From Dryomyza anilis (taxonomy: Eukaryota > Arthropoda > Insecta > Diptera > Dryomyzidae), in assembly GCA_951804985.1 (NCBI GenBank), contig OX638136.1, positions 7,443,852 to 7,507,851 on the forward strand: DNA of 64,000 nucleotides, read 5' to 3'. Positions within the stretch are counted from its first letter, which is position 1. Every line of letters starts with the position of its first letter. The position numbers and the translations under genes are program-made. Under the pieces are notes generated by a model, which saw nothing but the letters and a program-made list of their open reading frames with translations, had not been told where the DNA came from and made no database searches. This document shows, piece after piece, positions 53,032-64,000 of this stretch.

Positions 53032-55050
53032 TCCTAGATCAATTCGTTTAAATTTTAAAATGTGTTTTAATATTTTACTAATATCACGACATTTCCAATG
53101 TGAACGGACGGATGTATGAAGTTACATAAATACAAGATCTGGTTAGAAATTTGCAATGCGGACGGAATTGTACGGCCACACAAAAATGTTATATGAATTT
53201 CTGTGGAATAATAATTATTTTAATAATTTTTCTGAAAATATATAAAATTTTTAATTGAAAATATACACGTTTTAAAATTTTAATATTAAACAATAATGCT
53301 TTTATTGTTACAAATAAAATAGAAAAACAGTGTTCACAAAAATATCAGGTATATCCAGTAGATCATTTCACGGCAGTTCATTACCCGGCTTTGTGCCGCA
53401 ATTTCGAAAAGTGTTGCAAATTTTCGAAAACATCTCATCTTTATTAAAATTGTAAATATACAAAATGAGTGTGCATCAAAACTTTTCTGTCTTTAGATAT
53501 TTAGAGTCTATGGACACCACTCACCTTCACTAAAAGTTACAAACTAATAGTTCATAGTGTAACCACAAAAAGGCTACAGAAACTGCGTTTTAAAGAGCGT
53601 AAAAATCCGCGTATTTTTGATCTTTTTAAAATATTCTTAAAACATTCTTGAGAATTTCTAGACACCACAATTGCTACATTTTTGGACTTTTTCTTTCTTC
53701 AGAAATATAGAATGTGTCTGCAATGAATCTAAAATAGTACATGTTTATGTTTATCTTAGTCGAGACACCCGTGAGAAAATGCATTCATTTCAAAAAATCC
53801 ATTTAATATGTAAGTTTGTCTGTTGAATTTACACAAATATTTTATTATTTTTCACTCTTAAATTTTATGAGTTTGATTTGAGGAACTCCTAAAACGCTCA
53901 TGAATGAGACTCTTTTATGAGTCAAATTTTGGGAACAGTCTTAAATGAGATACTTTTAAGAGCCATTTTTCTGAGGGCTCATAAAACACTCAAAAATTGG
54001 TCTCCTTTATGACTCCAATTTCAGAGCGCTCCTAAAATGCTTAGTGGGACCTGTTTCAGTGGCATTACAGAAGCAATCAAGTGCGTCATTGAAACTTATT
54101 TTTGCCAAATTGGTTCCATTGGGATTTGGCCAGAACCTAACTTCGTCATTGGACATTTTTTTGACAAATTTGTTCCATTGGAATTTGAATGAATCGGTTT
54201 TCAAATTCATCATGGTTTTTATAAGTGACGCAAAATTATAAATTTTTCTAAATATTAAAAAGTGATTTGCAATTGCACTTCAAATGCAAGTAAAACTCGG
54301 ATGCGAATTGATACCGCGAAGCGGTATTCGACTTCATCATCTGAGAGGTTTCTCCTCAAATACATAAAAATAATGTTTTACCGCAAACCTACTTCAGGTT
54401 CCCAAAAAAAAAATCTAAATTCGGTACACCTACCCATTTCAAGATTCCTATAACCTGGTGACCTATGTACCACTTTGAATGGTGACCGCACACACTATTA
54501 CATACGTGTAGGGTATTTATAGTCGGCTTAGACCGACAATAATTTTCACATTTCTTACTAACAGCATCAAACCAACTATTACAATATCCCTACTTTAAAA
54601 TTTCCTATGTGATCTACCGTCCTAGATCAATTCGTTTAAATTTTAAATTGTATTTTAATATTTTACTAATATCACGACATTTCCAATGTGGACGGACGGA
54701 TGTATGAGGTTACACAAATACAAGATCTGGTTCGAAATGTCATGCATGCAATGCAATGCGGACGGAATTATACGGCCACACAAAAATGTTATATGAATTT
54801 CTGTGGAATAATGATTATTTCAAATAAAATAGAAATACATTTGAAAAACAGTGTTCAGAAAAATATCAGGTATATCCAATAGATCACTTCACGGCAGTTA
54901 ATCGGCTTTGTGTCGCAATTTCGAAAAGTGTTGCAAATTTTCGAAAACACCTCATCTTTATTAAAATTGTAAGTATACAAAATTAGTGTGCATTAATACT
55001 TTCCTATCTTTAGATATTTAGAGTCTTTGGACACCACTAACCTTCACTAA
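53032..55050. repeat. Tandem array of a 1.6 kb unit, part 1 (A-B-A)
   Basis: 'TCCTAGATCAATTCGTTTAA' starts block A at 53032 and again at 54620, a period of 1588. Block A carries ACGGACGGATGTAT, ATACAAGATCTGG and ACACAAAAATGTTATATGAA. Block B (about 53560-54619) carries GGCTACAGAAACTGCGTTTT, runs of 'TTTTATGAGTC...CTCCTAAAAC' units of about 30 bp, a 'CAGAAGCAATCAAGTGCGTC' block, and ends with the GTCGGCTTAGACCGAC segment shared with DINE-1-like sequence. No gene; the 60-90-codon frames are chance. Confidence 0.8.
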
Positions 55051-55194
55051 AAGTATAAACTAATATAAATATATAGCACTAATATAAATATCGGTTTTAA
55101 GGGATTCTGCATATTATCCAAAAATTGGTCCAGCCCAGTTTTTTAGCGAACGCCGCCTCGTAAAAGTGGGAAAATACGTTTTTCTACCAATACA

Positions 55195-55720
55195 TTTTTA
55201 TTTTTACTTTTAGAAAATGCGGCTCAAATTTGCACATTGATTAGTTAAAATTTAATTATTTATTTTCAAGAAAATTTGACTTTGATTTGTAATATCTTCT
55301 CCACTATTAAAGATAGAAGATTGGTTTTTGGTTTGTTTGGTACGTACTTATGCACGTTAATCCGTTTATAGACCTTTTAATAGTATTTATGGATATAATG
55401 CTCAGAATAACGAAAAAAACCTATGTTTTCGCACTTGTTACCACTAATTATGACCCATTACGGTGGACAAATTATTTAAAATTTTTATGGGTTATTTTAG
55501 TGGCTAAAGTTAATAGTTTGAGCAATAAAAAAAAGAAAAAAAATTATTTTCAAAAAACCGCACAAAAAAAAATTGAAACCGCAATATTTTAAAAAACTTT
55601 CCTACCATTTTTTTTTTTATTTTAGTCTTAAAATACTCGTGGGGATGTCCGAAACATATTCTTAAAACATTTAAGTTCTCCCACGAATTTTTGTTTGAAA
55701 GTGTTTCAGGATAGGCGTTC
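55195..55720. repeat. Dispersed repeat F, copy 2 (inverted)
   Basis: Reverse complement of 50935-51610, diverged. Inserted in, or adjacent to, the tandem array. Confidence 0.75.
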
Positions 55721-56420
55721 CGTGCAATATCGCAGGAAGTACAGTATTGTCTGACACGGAAATGGCAAATGTTTTTGAAATGTGTCATCTTTCGTACTTA
55801 ATTTAATCTAACCAATTGTTTCAAATGTTTTAATAATATCCAATTCATGTGAATTAAATGATTTTTTACCTAATCATATTAATTAAAGAAACGTCAAAAA
55901 AAAAGTGAAACTAAATTTTATCTCCACGTTAAATTGGAATTTCAAATTATTTAAACAATATTAAAATCAACAAATTGTGATAATTAGCACTTTTTGGATC
56001 AACGATTTTAAGAACACTGATGGATTCTTGGAATCTGCTGTGGGTATATTACTTTGGAGCTTTTGCTGCTGTTGCTGTATAGTTGGGTGCCGGCCGCCGC
56101 ATTTCTGGATGTCGTGTTAAATTTATTCATCGCTATTGACTGCTGGGCCTTCCGTGTTGTGCAGTGACGTTGTATTGCTTTCTGTGTGCCAACATGTTTG
56201 TTTCAATTTCCAAATCTATTAATTTTCGTGAATATTTGGGTGCCACTTGAGACTCTGGAGTCTGCTGCATAAAAAATATAAACAAAACAAAAATCAGCTG
56301 TTACCTGTCACCAAACACCAAACGCACATTTCAGGGTTGCCAACTTCCCAGAACAGAAAATCCATATATTTATAACACACTCTCATATTTTCATAACCGA
56401 CTCCCAAAAATATATATTAA
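55721..56420. other. Leader region before the LINE ORF1
   Basis: Contains a less AT-rich stretch (about 56030-56180) with CTGCTGTTGCTG that may be the 5' UTR of the LINE at 56421. Nothing else supported. Confidence 0.35.
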
Positions 56421-57292
56421 ATGTCAAATACACCGTCAACTAAACGTAAAGAGACTTCTCCTCGCTCAAGCAAGAGTTTTTTCTCCCCAGTTTGCAAAAC
56501 AGCTAAACTTGATGATGGAGGTCTAATTGGAAAGTCTATATTGACACAAATGAAGTTGGTGGAGGTAAGATTGCAATCACATAGTGAACAACTTTGCTCA
56601 CGTATCTCACTTGAACTATGTTCTCTTGAAAAGCGGCTCACTGAAAAAATTAATAGCGAAATTAAATTAATTAATGAAAGAGTAAACAATATTGAAGATC
56701 AAATTTCTTCCATTGAAAGCGAATTAACTATTGTGGATAAACTCTCCAAAGAAATCACTGAGCTAAAACTCAGTATTGAAGCTATAAACAGCAATAAAAA
56801 TAATATAAGAGATATATCGTCTAATGCAATTATATTTGGCATACCCCTTGTTGAGTCGGAAAATTTAAAAATATTTTTTAATCAAATATGCCGATCTATT
56901 GATTTTATGGCTCCACAAGTACGTGACATATTTCGTACTAAGCAGCTCAGCTTAAACCACCCTAACACTGCGGTCATCGTAAAGTTCTATTCACCGTTTG
57001 ATAGAACTCGTGTGCTCAAAGGCTTTGCTGAGTTCAGAAGAATAGCAAAATCTGCGGTCACGTTAAGAGGAGCTGGTTTCGACCTTGATAATAAAGTTTT
57101 TATCCATGAGAGTAACAAAAAATTCTTCAAGAGGGTGTACGGTTAAAGCGTTTTAACAAACTATTTAATGTTTTTTCTCTCCGTGGCGTTATATATGTGA
57201 GAGTTAATGTTAATAAAAATGATGATGCGATTGCAGTCCACAGTGAAGATGAAATTAATTCACTGGCGACCATTTCTAATGTACCGTCTTAA
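56421..57292 (+). pseudogene. LINE ORF1 (nucleic-acid-binding coiled-coil protein)
   Basis: Starts MSNTPSTKRKETSPRSSKSF. Residues about 45-125 form a long coiled coil (LCSLEKRLTEKINSEIKLIN, VNNIEDQISSIESELTIVDK). Then an RRM-like part: IIFGIPLVESENLKIFFNQI and TAVIVKFYSPFDRTRVLKG. The frame stops at TAA 57144-57146, but the next frame continues directly with LKRFNKLFNVFSLRGVIYVR to about 57292, so a one-base frameshift broke it. This is the ORF1 layout of CR1/jockey-group LINEs without CCHC knuckles. Confidence 0.65.
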
Positions 57293-57506
57293 TATTATGT
57301 ATTTTATTTATTTAGCTTATATTTTCTTAACTATATTTACCATAAATTCTTTCGTCCATCTATTTTTAATAATATGTTAATTTATTTATTAATTTGTTCT
57401 ATGTAAAGATGTTTGGTTCTTTTGTTTTAATTTACTGCTACTCGTTGATAATATTGTATCGTTTGTTATGTAATGCTAATTTCTATATTTCTGTTTTTAT
57501 TGTGAA

Positions 57507-58070
57507 ATGATATCAAATTTGTCCAGTGGCGTTATTGAAAATCATAAAGTTTTACTTGATATTCTATGTAAGCAGCGTGATGGGGTCTCTGTTGTGCATT
57601 TTAATGCAAGAAGCTTAAATTCTTTAAAATATGAATATATTAAATATGCGTTTGAAAAGTCTACTGTTGACATAATTTGTATCTCTGAGACGTGGCTTAA
57701 TAATGAAATATCAAACAACTACTATAATTTTTGCAATTATAAGTTGTTTAGAACTAACAGGGTTAATAAAAAGGGTGTTGGAGAAGCGATTTATTGTAAA
57801 TCGTATCTCAACTCTCAACTTGTTAGTAAGTCAAATGAGACTAATATTGAATTCTTAAATGTTGAAATATCGGATAATAATACTTCAAAAGTATTGATTT
57901 CTTGCGTTTACAATCCAAATAGATGTTACAGCATGGAACCTTTTTTCTTAGACTTAAATAATTATGTTACAAATTTTGAATATTATATTATAAGTGGTGT
58001 TATATGTGGTGATTTTAATGTGAATTTGCTCTGTAAAACAATGTTTCTAATAGTTTTTATGACCAAGTGA
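57507..58070 (+). pseudogene. LINE ORF2, endonuclease part only
   Basis: 187 codons of AP-type endonuclease: VVHFNARSLNSLKYEY, DIICISETWL, VYNPNRCY and GDFNVNLL. The His-containing C-terminus of the endonuclease and all of RT are missing. The frame ends at TGA 58068-58070 and the following sequence belongs to other repeats, so the element is 3'-truncated. 210 AT-rich bases separate it from ORF1. Confidence 0.75.
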
Positions 58071-58499
58071 ATGCAGCTGAATTATAAATACTCAATTTAA
58101 TGTATTGCTTAGAAATATACTCAATGCCATCAAAAATTATTGAATTGCATTTATTTGAATTAATTTGAGTTTTAGCCCTGCAGTAAAAGTTCAAGTGATG
58201 ATCATTTCCTTGTGAAATTCGCACTCCGATGCATCATTGGACATTTTTGGTTGAATTTGTTCCAATGTAAACAGAGAGGTAGAGAGCCCCATTTTATGAG
58301 CCTCAAAAATACTCATATTTCTGACTTTTTTATTAAAGACTCATATTTGTGCACTTAAAAGAGCCCATAAAGACTCTCAACCCCACCATTTTATGAGCCC
58401 AAAAATCCCAGCCCCTGGGTCTCTACCCAGCACCATTTTATGAGCCCAAAAACCCTCATATTTCTGACACTTTTATTACTCCTAAAACACTCATATTTG

Positions 58500-59905
58500 A
58501 GCTCTAAAAAGACAACAAAAAGGCTACAGAAACTGCGTTTTAAACAGCGCAAAAATCCGCGTATTTTTGATTTTTTTTAAATATACTTAAAACATTCACA
58601 CTTTTGAGAATCTCTAGACACCACAATAGCTACATTTTTTGAGTTTTTCGTTCTTCATAAATATAGAATGTGTCTGAAATGAATCCAACATGGTACATGG
58701 TTATGTTTATCTTAGTCGAGACACCCGTGAGAAAATGCATTTATTTCAAAAAATCCATTTAATGTAGGTTTGTCTGTTGAATTTACACTAATATTTTATT
58801 ATTTTTCACTCTTAAATTTGATGATTTTATGAGTTTGATTTGAGGAACTCCTAAAACGCTCATGAATGAGACTCTTTTATGAGTCATATTTTGGAGCGTT
58901 CCTAAAACATTCTAAAATATAGAACTTTTATGAGTCTATTTTCTGAGCGCTCAGAAACAATTTTATTTGTGATGCTTTTAGGAGACTAATTTATGAGGGC
59001 TCCTAAATATGATTCTTTTATGAGTAATATATTTGAGAGCTCTGAAAACAGTCTTAAATGAGATACTTTTAGGAGTCATTTTTCTGAAGGCTCATAAAAC
59101 ACTCAAAAATTGGTCTCCTTTATGACTCCAATTTCAAAGCGCTCCTAAATTGCTTAACGGGATATGTTCCAGTGGTATTACAGAAGCACCCAAGCGCGTC
59201 ATTGAAACTTTTTTTGGATAAATCTGTACCAGTGGCATTACAGAAGCAATCAAGTGCGTCATTGAAACTTATTTTGGCCAAATTGGTTCCATTGGGATTT
59301 GGCCAGAACCTAACTTTGTCATTGGACATTTTTTTGACAAATTTGTTCCATTGGAATTTGAATGAATCGGTTTTCAAATTCATCATCTATGAGGTTTCTG
59401 CTACAAGATCCCATCCATGGTTTTTAAAATTTTTCTAAATATTAAAAAGTGATTTGCAATTGCACTTCAAATGCAAGTAAAACCCGGATGTGAATTGATA
59501 TCGCGAAGCGGTTTTCGACTTCATGATCTGAGAGGTTTCTCCTCAAATACATAAAAATAATGTTTTACCGCGAACCTACTTCAGGTTCCCAAAAAAAAAA
59601 AAAACTAAATTCGGTACACCTACCCATTTCAAGATTCGTATAACCTGGTGACCTATGTACCACTTTGAATCGTAACCGCACACACTGTCACATATGTGTA
59701 GGGTATTTATAGTCGGCTTAGACCGACAATAATTTTCACAATTCTTACTAACAGCATCAAACCAACTATTACAATATCCCTTCTTTAAAATTTCCCATGT
59801 GATCTACCGTCCTAGATCAATTCGTTTAAATTTTAAAATGTATTTTAATATTTTACTAATATCACGACATTTCCAATGTGGACGGACGGATGTATAAGGT
59901 TATAC
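58500..59905. repeat. Tandem array unit, part 2 (B then start of A)
   Basis: Block B again (58503-59809), in the same order as 53560-54619, joined in the same way to block A at 59810. Block A is then interrupted at 59905 by a copia element and resumes at 63920. It has extra ATGAGTC-type repeat units (58850-59110) compared with part 1. Confidence 0.8.
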
Positions 59906-60052
59906 TATTGAACTTACGTATTGAACGCAGGGCAAAAAGAAATAAGATTTTGTGAAAATATCTCCAAGCTGGTCCTTAGTTCAAATAGATACAATTTTTA
60001 TTATGCCATTTGCAACATTATCTCGTATGAAGTGGTGCTTAATATCAATGTG

Positions 60053-60822
60053 CTAAGCTCGTTTACTTTCCGAGTTGTTAGCCATCCCAATGCATCCGCG
60101 ATTGTCTTCGTAGATGGTTACGGATTCATCATTGAGCTCCTTCAGGTCCTGCAATAATCCTCGTAGCCATATTGCTTCAGAAGTAGCTGCACTCAAAGCG
60201 ATGTATTCCGCTTCACTCGAGGATGTTGCAACAGTTGGCTGTTTCTTACTGCACCAAGACACAGTACATCCAAATATCTTAAAAATGTATCCACTTACTG
60301 ATTTGCGGTCTCCAACATCACTTGCCCAGTTGGCATCGGCAAATCCCACAATTGGATCACTTTGATTTCCATCGAAGCTTAATTTCAAAGACTTAGTGCC
60401 TTTGAGGTATCTGACTATTCTTTTTAAATGCTGCCAATGCACTTCCGTTGGATTTTGTTGGTATCTCCCCATGTAAGCAACCGAAAAACAAATATCGGGT
60501 CTTGAGCTCAACATAATGTACATCAGAGATCCATGAAGTTCGCGATACGGTTTATCAAAAATAATGTCCTCATTATTTGCAGTAAGTTGCAGTTCTCCAT
60601 TGGACTCTTGACGGAGTTGCAATCCAGCATTCCAAACTTCGAAAGTACTTTCTCGATGCTTCCATCTTGAGATAATTTGAGGCACCCATCACTAAAATCC
60701 AACTTGATGCCCAAGAAAAATTTCAAGACACCGCAATCACTCATTTCGAAACGCGCTGAAAGATCACTTTTGAGTTTATCGATCGTTGTCTTCTTGCTTC
60801 CAGCGATTAACAAATCATTCAC
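60053..60822 (-). pseudogene. pol: copia RT thumb and RNase H
   Basis: 60822-60523: LLIAGSKKTTIDKLKSDLSA and DCGVLKFFLGIKLDFSDGCL, preceded by the active site, which reads VITYVNDLLIAG; the usual YVDD is YVND. A frameshift near 60600. 60685-60053: YRELHGSLMYIMLSSRPDIC, then RNase H with FADANWASDVGDRKSVSGYI, SSSEAEYIALSAA and YEDNRGCIGMAN. The last residues and DIFTKS lie downstream in other frames, ending at the LTR stub. Confidence 0.85.
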
Positions 60823-61494
60823 GTACGTAATGACAATTAAGACATCTTCTCGCTTATCATCAAACTTGGTATAGAGACAATAATCATGATTCGATCTTTT
60901 AAATCCTAGCGATATGATAAATTGATTAAACTTGTCGTTCCAGCATCGTGGGGCCTGCTTCAGACCTTAAAGCGATTTGAGCTATTTATATGCTGTACCC
61001 TCTCTCTCTCTTTAATACCATCAGGAGTTGACAGGTAAATCTCTTCACATAATTCTCCGTGCAAAAATGCGGTTTTAACGTTGATGAAAAAAGTATTTTC
61101 TGTATACACCAACAGCAAGAACAGCACGTATCGTCGTCAGCTTAGCGACAGGCGCATATGTTTCACTATAGTCCACGCCATACTTCTGGAGAAATCCTTT
61201 TGCAACAAGTCTTGCCTTGTATCGCGTTTCGTTCCCATTCTCATCCTCCTTAATGCGAAACACCCACTTAGATCTTAGAAGCTTTGCATTGGGTGGCTTC
61301 TTGACGACTTCCCAGACTTTGTTGATCTGCATCGAATTGAGTTCTTCTTCGATAGCTCGTTTCCAGTGTGCTGTATCAGACCTCCCAAAAATGTCTGCGT
61401 AGCCTTCCGGAACCTCCGCGGTATCTTCAGCAGCAGCGGCAGAATTTGCTTTTGCACCAGTTAAAAAATCAAAAAATGTTGTTGGTCGGCGCAC
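60823..61494 (-). pseudogene. pol: copia RT fingers and palm
   Basis: 61494-61075: HWKRAIEEELNSMQINKVWE, LLRSKWVFRIKEDENGNETR and ARLVAKGFLQKYGVDYSETY. A frameshift follows, then 'TAFLHGELCEEIYLS', a Glu/Arg microsatellite-like run (CTCTCTCTCT on the plus strand, 61001-61011), and GLKQAPRCWNDKF with a stop just before it. Broken in at least two places. Confidence 0.82.
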
Positions 61495-61497
61495 TCT

Positions 61498-63048
61498 TTA
61501 GCTGCGTCTGAGAGTATTTTCGGGAAGATGACTGCTTTCATTTTGTAAATTAACTGCAGCAGATACCTCAGGTTCTTCACCAACTACAGCATCTTCGAAC
61601 TCTTCTTCTTCTTGTATTATTGGGATTTCTGCTATTTCGCAATCGGCCACCACAACACCATCTGCATCCCCCTCTTGTTCGTTGTCCCACGAAAGACTAA
61701 TCACGTCGTCCATTTTCTTGTTTGGTTCTGAATCTTGCAGCTTTTATGGAAATTGTGTTTCATCGAATTTGACGTCTCGTGCTGTGAACATTTTGTGCCG
61801 TTCCATATCCCAAAATCGATATCCGTTCGGCGCATAGCCCACCATGACAGCTTTTCGACTCTTCGAGTCCATCTTCTTTCTACACTGATGTGCTATCCAG
61901 GCATATGCCTTGCAGCCGAAAACCCGAAGCTTTTTTAGATCAGGCAAACTTCCAAACCACAATTCAGCCGGTGTCACCGAATTTTCTAGTGTCTTCGTCG
62001 GACTTCGATTCAATATATATGTTGCAGCGACGGCAGCTTCGCTCCACATCTTCTTCGGCATATTTGATTCGATCAGCATCGCTCTAACTTTTTCCACGAG
62101 TGTCCTGTTAAATCGCTCAGCAACTCCATTTTGCTGAGGCGAGTAGGCAATAGTTGGCTCGACCTGAATGCCTTTACGTTTGTACCAAAGATCCTGCTCC
62201 TTCGAAAGATATTCACGTCCCTGATCGATTGTCAATTTAGAAATCGCACTACCAAACATTGCAGACGCCAGCGCTTCATATTCCTTAAAGCAATCAAATA
62301 CGTGCGATTTCTTTTTGATTAGGAAAATCATCGCAAAATGACTGTAATCATCGATGAAGGACACAAAGTATTTTGAACCATCCGTTGCGATCGGATCCAG
62401 GGGTCCAAATACGTCAGAGTGAATTCTCTCCAGTTGGCGTTTTGCTCTGATGCGTGTGCCATCGAAAGGCTCTCGACAATGTTTAGCTTCCACACATGCA
62501 TCACAAAAACCAATATTTTCTGATTTATTGCACATATTGTGAATCAACTTTGTTCTCATCAGCGAATCCATACCATTTTGACCAATATGGCCAAGACGTC
62601 TATGCCACAGTAATGATTCTTCCTTGCGGCACATATTTGCTGCAGGCTTGACGATACAAATTTCCAGCTCGTACAAATTTCCGCGTAAGTAAGCGGTCGC
62701 CAGCAACTCTTGATTTTTGAAAATGAGTGCCTTATTGTGGCGAAACTGCACTTCTGCTCCAGCACTGGTTAACTTGCGAACCGATAGAAGATTGTCTCGT
62801 AGTTCAGGAATAAACAGCACGTCTTTCATTACCAGTTCAACTGCAGAATTGCTTAAGCCGTCGATTTTTCCAGAACTTCTTGCAATTAACGATTGTTCGT
62901 TTTTAGCGACATTAATTTCCACTGGGTACTTAAGCTCTTGAAAGTCAGTGAAATACCACCTCTCGTTAGCGAGATGATCGCTCGCCCCAGAGTCTAGCTT
63001 AAAAATGATTTTGTCACTTTTGTACTTGGTGGTGCTCCTATCAGCCAT
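61498..63048 (-). pseudogene. pol: copia protease and integrase
   Basis: 434 open codons from 63048, then an acidic linker. Protease loop KLDSGASDHLAN. Integrase HHCC finger: LWHRRLGHIGQNGM and CDACVEAKHCREPF. Catalytic D in RIHSDVFGPL, D in KLTIDQGREYLSKE and E in QQNGVAERFNRTLVEK; all three are present. RVFGCKAYAWI follows. A TAA at 61744-61746 separates this from the linker (61713-61498), whose acidic run, EIPIIQEEEEFEDAVVGEE, precedes the RT. Confidence 0.88.
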
Positions 63049-63785
63049 AAAGCAGAAGTATTTTGACTTCTCGCCTCGACACTACGCGCTTCTCCAGATC
63101 TGCAGTACTTAGCCTGATGTCCAAACTTATTGCACTTATAGCATTTGCCAGCAAATTTCTTCTTCTTAAAAGTCTTCTTACTTGAGAATGCAGTTTTCTC
63201 CTGAGTTTCTTCCTCATTGCGATCGCTAAGTTTAATTTCCTCAGCTAACAGTCGTTCTTTTGCAGTGCTTAAAGACAACTTGCCATCCTCCAGATTTTGG
63301 AGAGCCGTAACCAATGGGTCGAACTTTTCAGGAAGAGTCAGGAAAAGTTGGGCGAGTAAATCGCCTTCTTCCAGATTGGCTCCTGCAGTTTTAAGTTGAC
63401 GAACAAGACCGTCAAAATTTTGCAAATGCGACGACACTGCATCTCCATTTTTCATACGCAGCTTGGCTAATTGCTTTCGTAACAGCAATTGATTCACCAC
63501 AGACTTCTTGGCAAATACGAACTCCAAGCTATCCCACATAGCTTTTGCTGTATTCTTGTCCCTCACGTAGCTGAGACAGTCCGAATGCACGAAGCTCACG
63601 ATACGCCTCTTTGCCTTCCGATCCAACTTCAGGAACTCTTCTTTTGCTTGCCCTTCATTTGGAGGTTCGCCGGTTAGAGCTTCCAACAAAATGAAGTTTA
63701 GATGAATTTTCATCCTGAACTGCCAGTCGTCATATCCGCAGCCATTAAACTGCCTGATACCATGAGTTGAATGATGATCGCCCAT
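62994..63785 (-). pseudogene. gag: copia gag
   Basis: 263 codons from ATG 63785-63783. DDWQFRMKIHL and MWDSLEFVFAKKSVVNQLLL belong to the copia gag (UBN2) domain, then LQNLEDGKLSLSTAKERLLA. The zinc knuckle is CYKCNKFGHQAKYC, intact. The frame overlaps the protease frame by 55 bases in another phase, although gag-pol is normally one frame in copia, so a frameshift lies at about 63050. The ATG falls inside the PBS. Confidence 0.85.
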
Positions 63786-63789
63786 AACC
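63776..63789 (-). other. copia primer binding site
   Basis: GGTTATGGGCGATC directly follows the LTR. The first ten bases equal those of the copia PBS, which pairs with an internal fragment of initiator tRNA-Met. Confidence 0.65.
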
Positions 63790-63919
63790 TATTGAACTTA
63801 GGTATTGAACGCAGGGCAAAAAGAAATAAAACGCACGAATTAAAAAAGAAGTTATTATTTTAATGAAGGCAAAACATAAAATATACAAATCAACGATTGC
63901 TTCAATTTTAAATTCTATA
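63790..63919 (-). repeat. copia 5' LTR, 130 bp
   Basis: Minus strand: TATAGAATTTAAAATTGAAGC ... CCTAAGTTCAATA in pieces. Very short for a copia LTR, and it lacks the usual TG...CA ends, although the ends are near-inverses of each other (TATAGAA / TTCAATA). Confidence 0.7.
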
Positions 63920-64000
63920 TATACAAATACAAGATCTGGTTAGAAATGTCATGCATGCAATGCAATGCGGACGGAGTTGTACGGCCACACAAAAATGTTA
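63920..64000. repeat. Block A of the tandem array, resumed
   Basis: Continues the interrupted block A (ACAAATACAAGATCTGG, CGGCCACACAAAAATGTTA) to the edge of the window. Confidence 0.85.

Larger units (their letters stand above)
59906..63919 (-). mobile_element. copia-type LTR retrotransposon, truncated 3' LTR
   Basis: Minus strand. 5' LTR 63790-63919 (130 bp, TATAGAATTT ... GTTCAATA). The 3' LTR is cut to its last 40 bases (59906-59945). The flanks share TATAC (59901-59905 and 63920-63924), and the uninterrupted paralogue at 54.7 kb reads GGTTACACAAATAC there. The order gag, protease, integrase, RT, RNase H is Pseudoviridae/copia. The PBS, GGTTATGGGC, abuts the LTR. Frameshifts and stops disable it. 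Confidence 0.9.

Overview
The window is about 64 kb of very AT-rich, repeat-dense nuclear DNA from an insect, most likely a higher (brachyceran) fly. The case for a fly is the set of families read here: a DINE-1/INE-1-like Helitron fragment with the phased CAGA/GACGGA tract and 'GAAGGAAGC' block known from flies, BEL/Pao, Ty3/gypsy and copia LTR elements, an AP-endonuclease LINE, PIF/Harbinger and hAT transposons, and a tRNA-derived SINE with an ATT tail. I see no bacterial genes, no CRISPR array, no rRNA and no convincing functional tRNA. The only candidate for ordinary host coding sequence is a set of short minus-strand exons at 1-843.

Layout. 1-843: possible host exons. 1005-10707: a 9.7 kb Ty3/gypsy-type element on the plus strand with nearly identical 857/864 bp LTRs, a tRNA-Lys-type primer binding site, gag, a pol wrecked by two stops and two internal deletions, and an unusual third gene encoding a Ulp1/SENP-type (C48) cysteine protease followed in frame, after one amber codon, by a repeat-rich and serine-rich tail. 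It sits against the gag start and leader of an older minus-strand LTR element (10708 to about 12.5 kb). 13298-16726: a PIF/Harbinger transposon. 17290-19090: a decayed Gln-rich sequence split by an hAT-type MITE (17510-18637). 19.5-26.6 kb: SINE copies, a Penelope-like RT remnant, (TA)n tracts and a 2.2-2.5 kb tandem duplication.

27165-34428: a BEL/Pao element on the minus strand with a perfect CTATG target duplication and a DINE-1-like insertion in its 5' LTR. 34.8-41.5 kb and 47.3-48 kb: AT-rich dispersed repeats. One holds a 2.4 kb hAT (36303-38706, perfect ATAATAGC duplication) and a SINE, and its paralogue at 40.7-41.5 kb preserves the empty site for both. 41532-44872: an internally deleted gypsy-like element with a 21-bp coding minisatellite. 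44904-45883: a second hAT transposase. 46.2-47.3 and 51.6-53.0 kb: two degenerate copies of one LINE. 48.0-49.2 kb: the 5' end of another tRNA-Lys-primed LTR element with a small zinc-finger-like reading frame. 53.0-64.0 kb: an interrupted array of about 1.6 kb units, split by a LINE-bearing block (55-58.5 kb) and a copia element (59906-63919).

The genes do not form a pathway; the window is a nest of mobile elements of different ages. The item most worth attention is the Ulp1-like protease gene in the env position of the 1005-10707 element. It keeps its complete catalytic set while RNase H has been deleted and integrase is damaged, and the LTRs are only about 1% diverged. That pattern suggests a non-autonomous element mobilised in trans and a retrotransposon that may act on host SUMO pathways.
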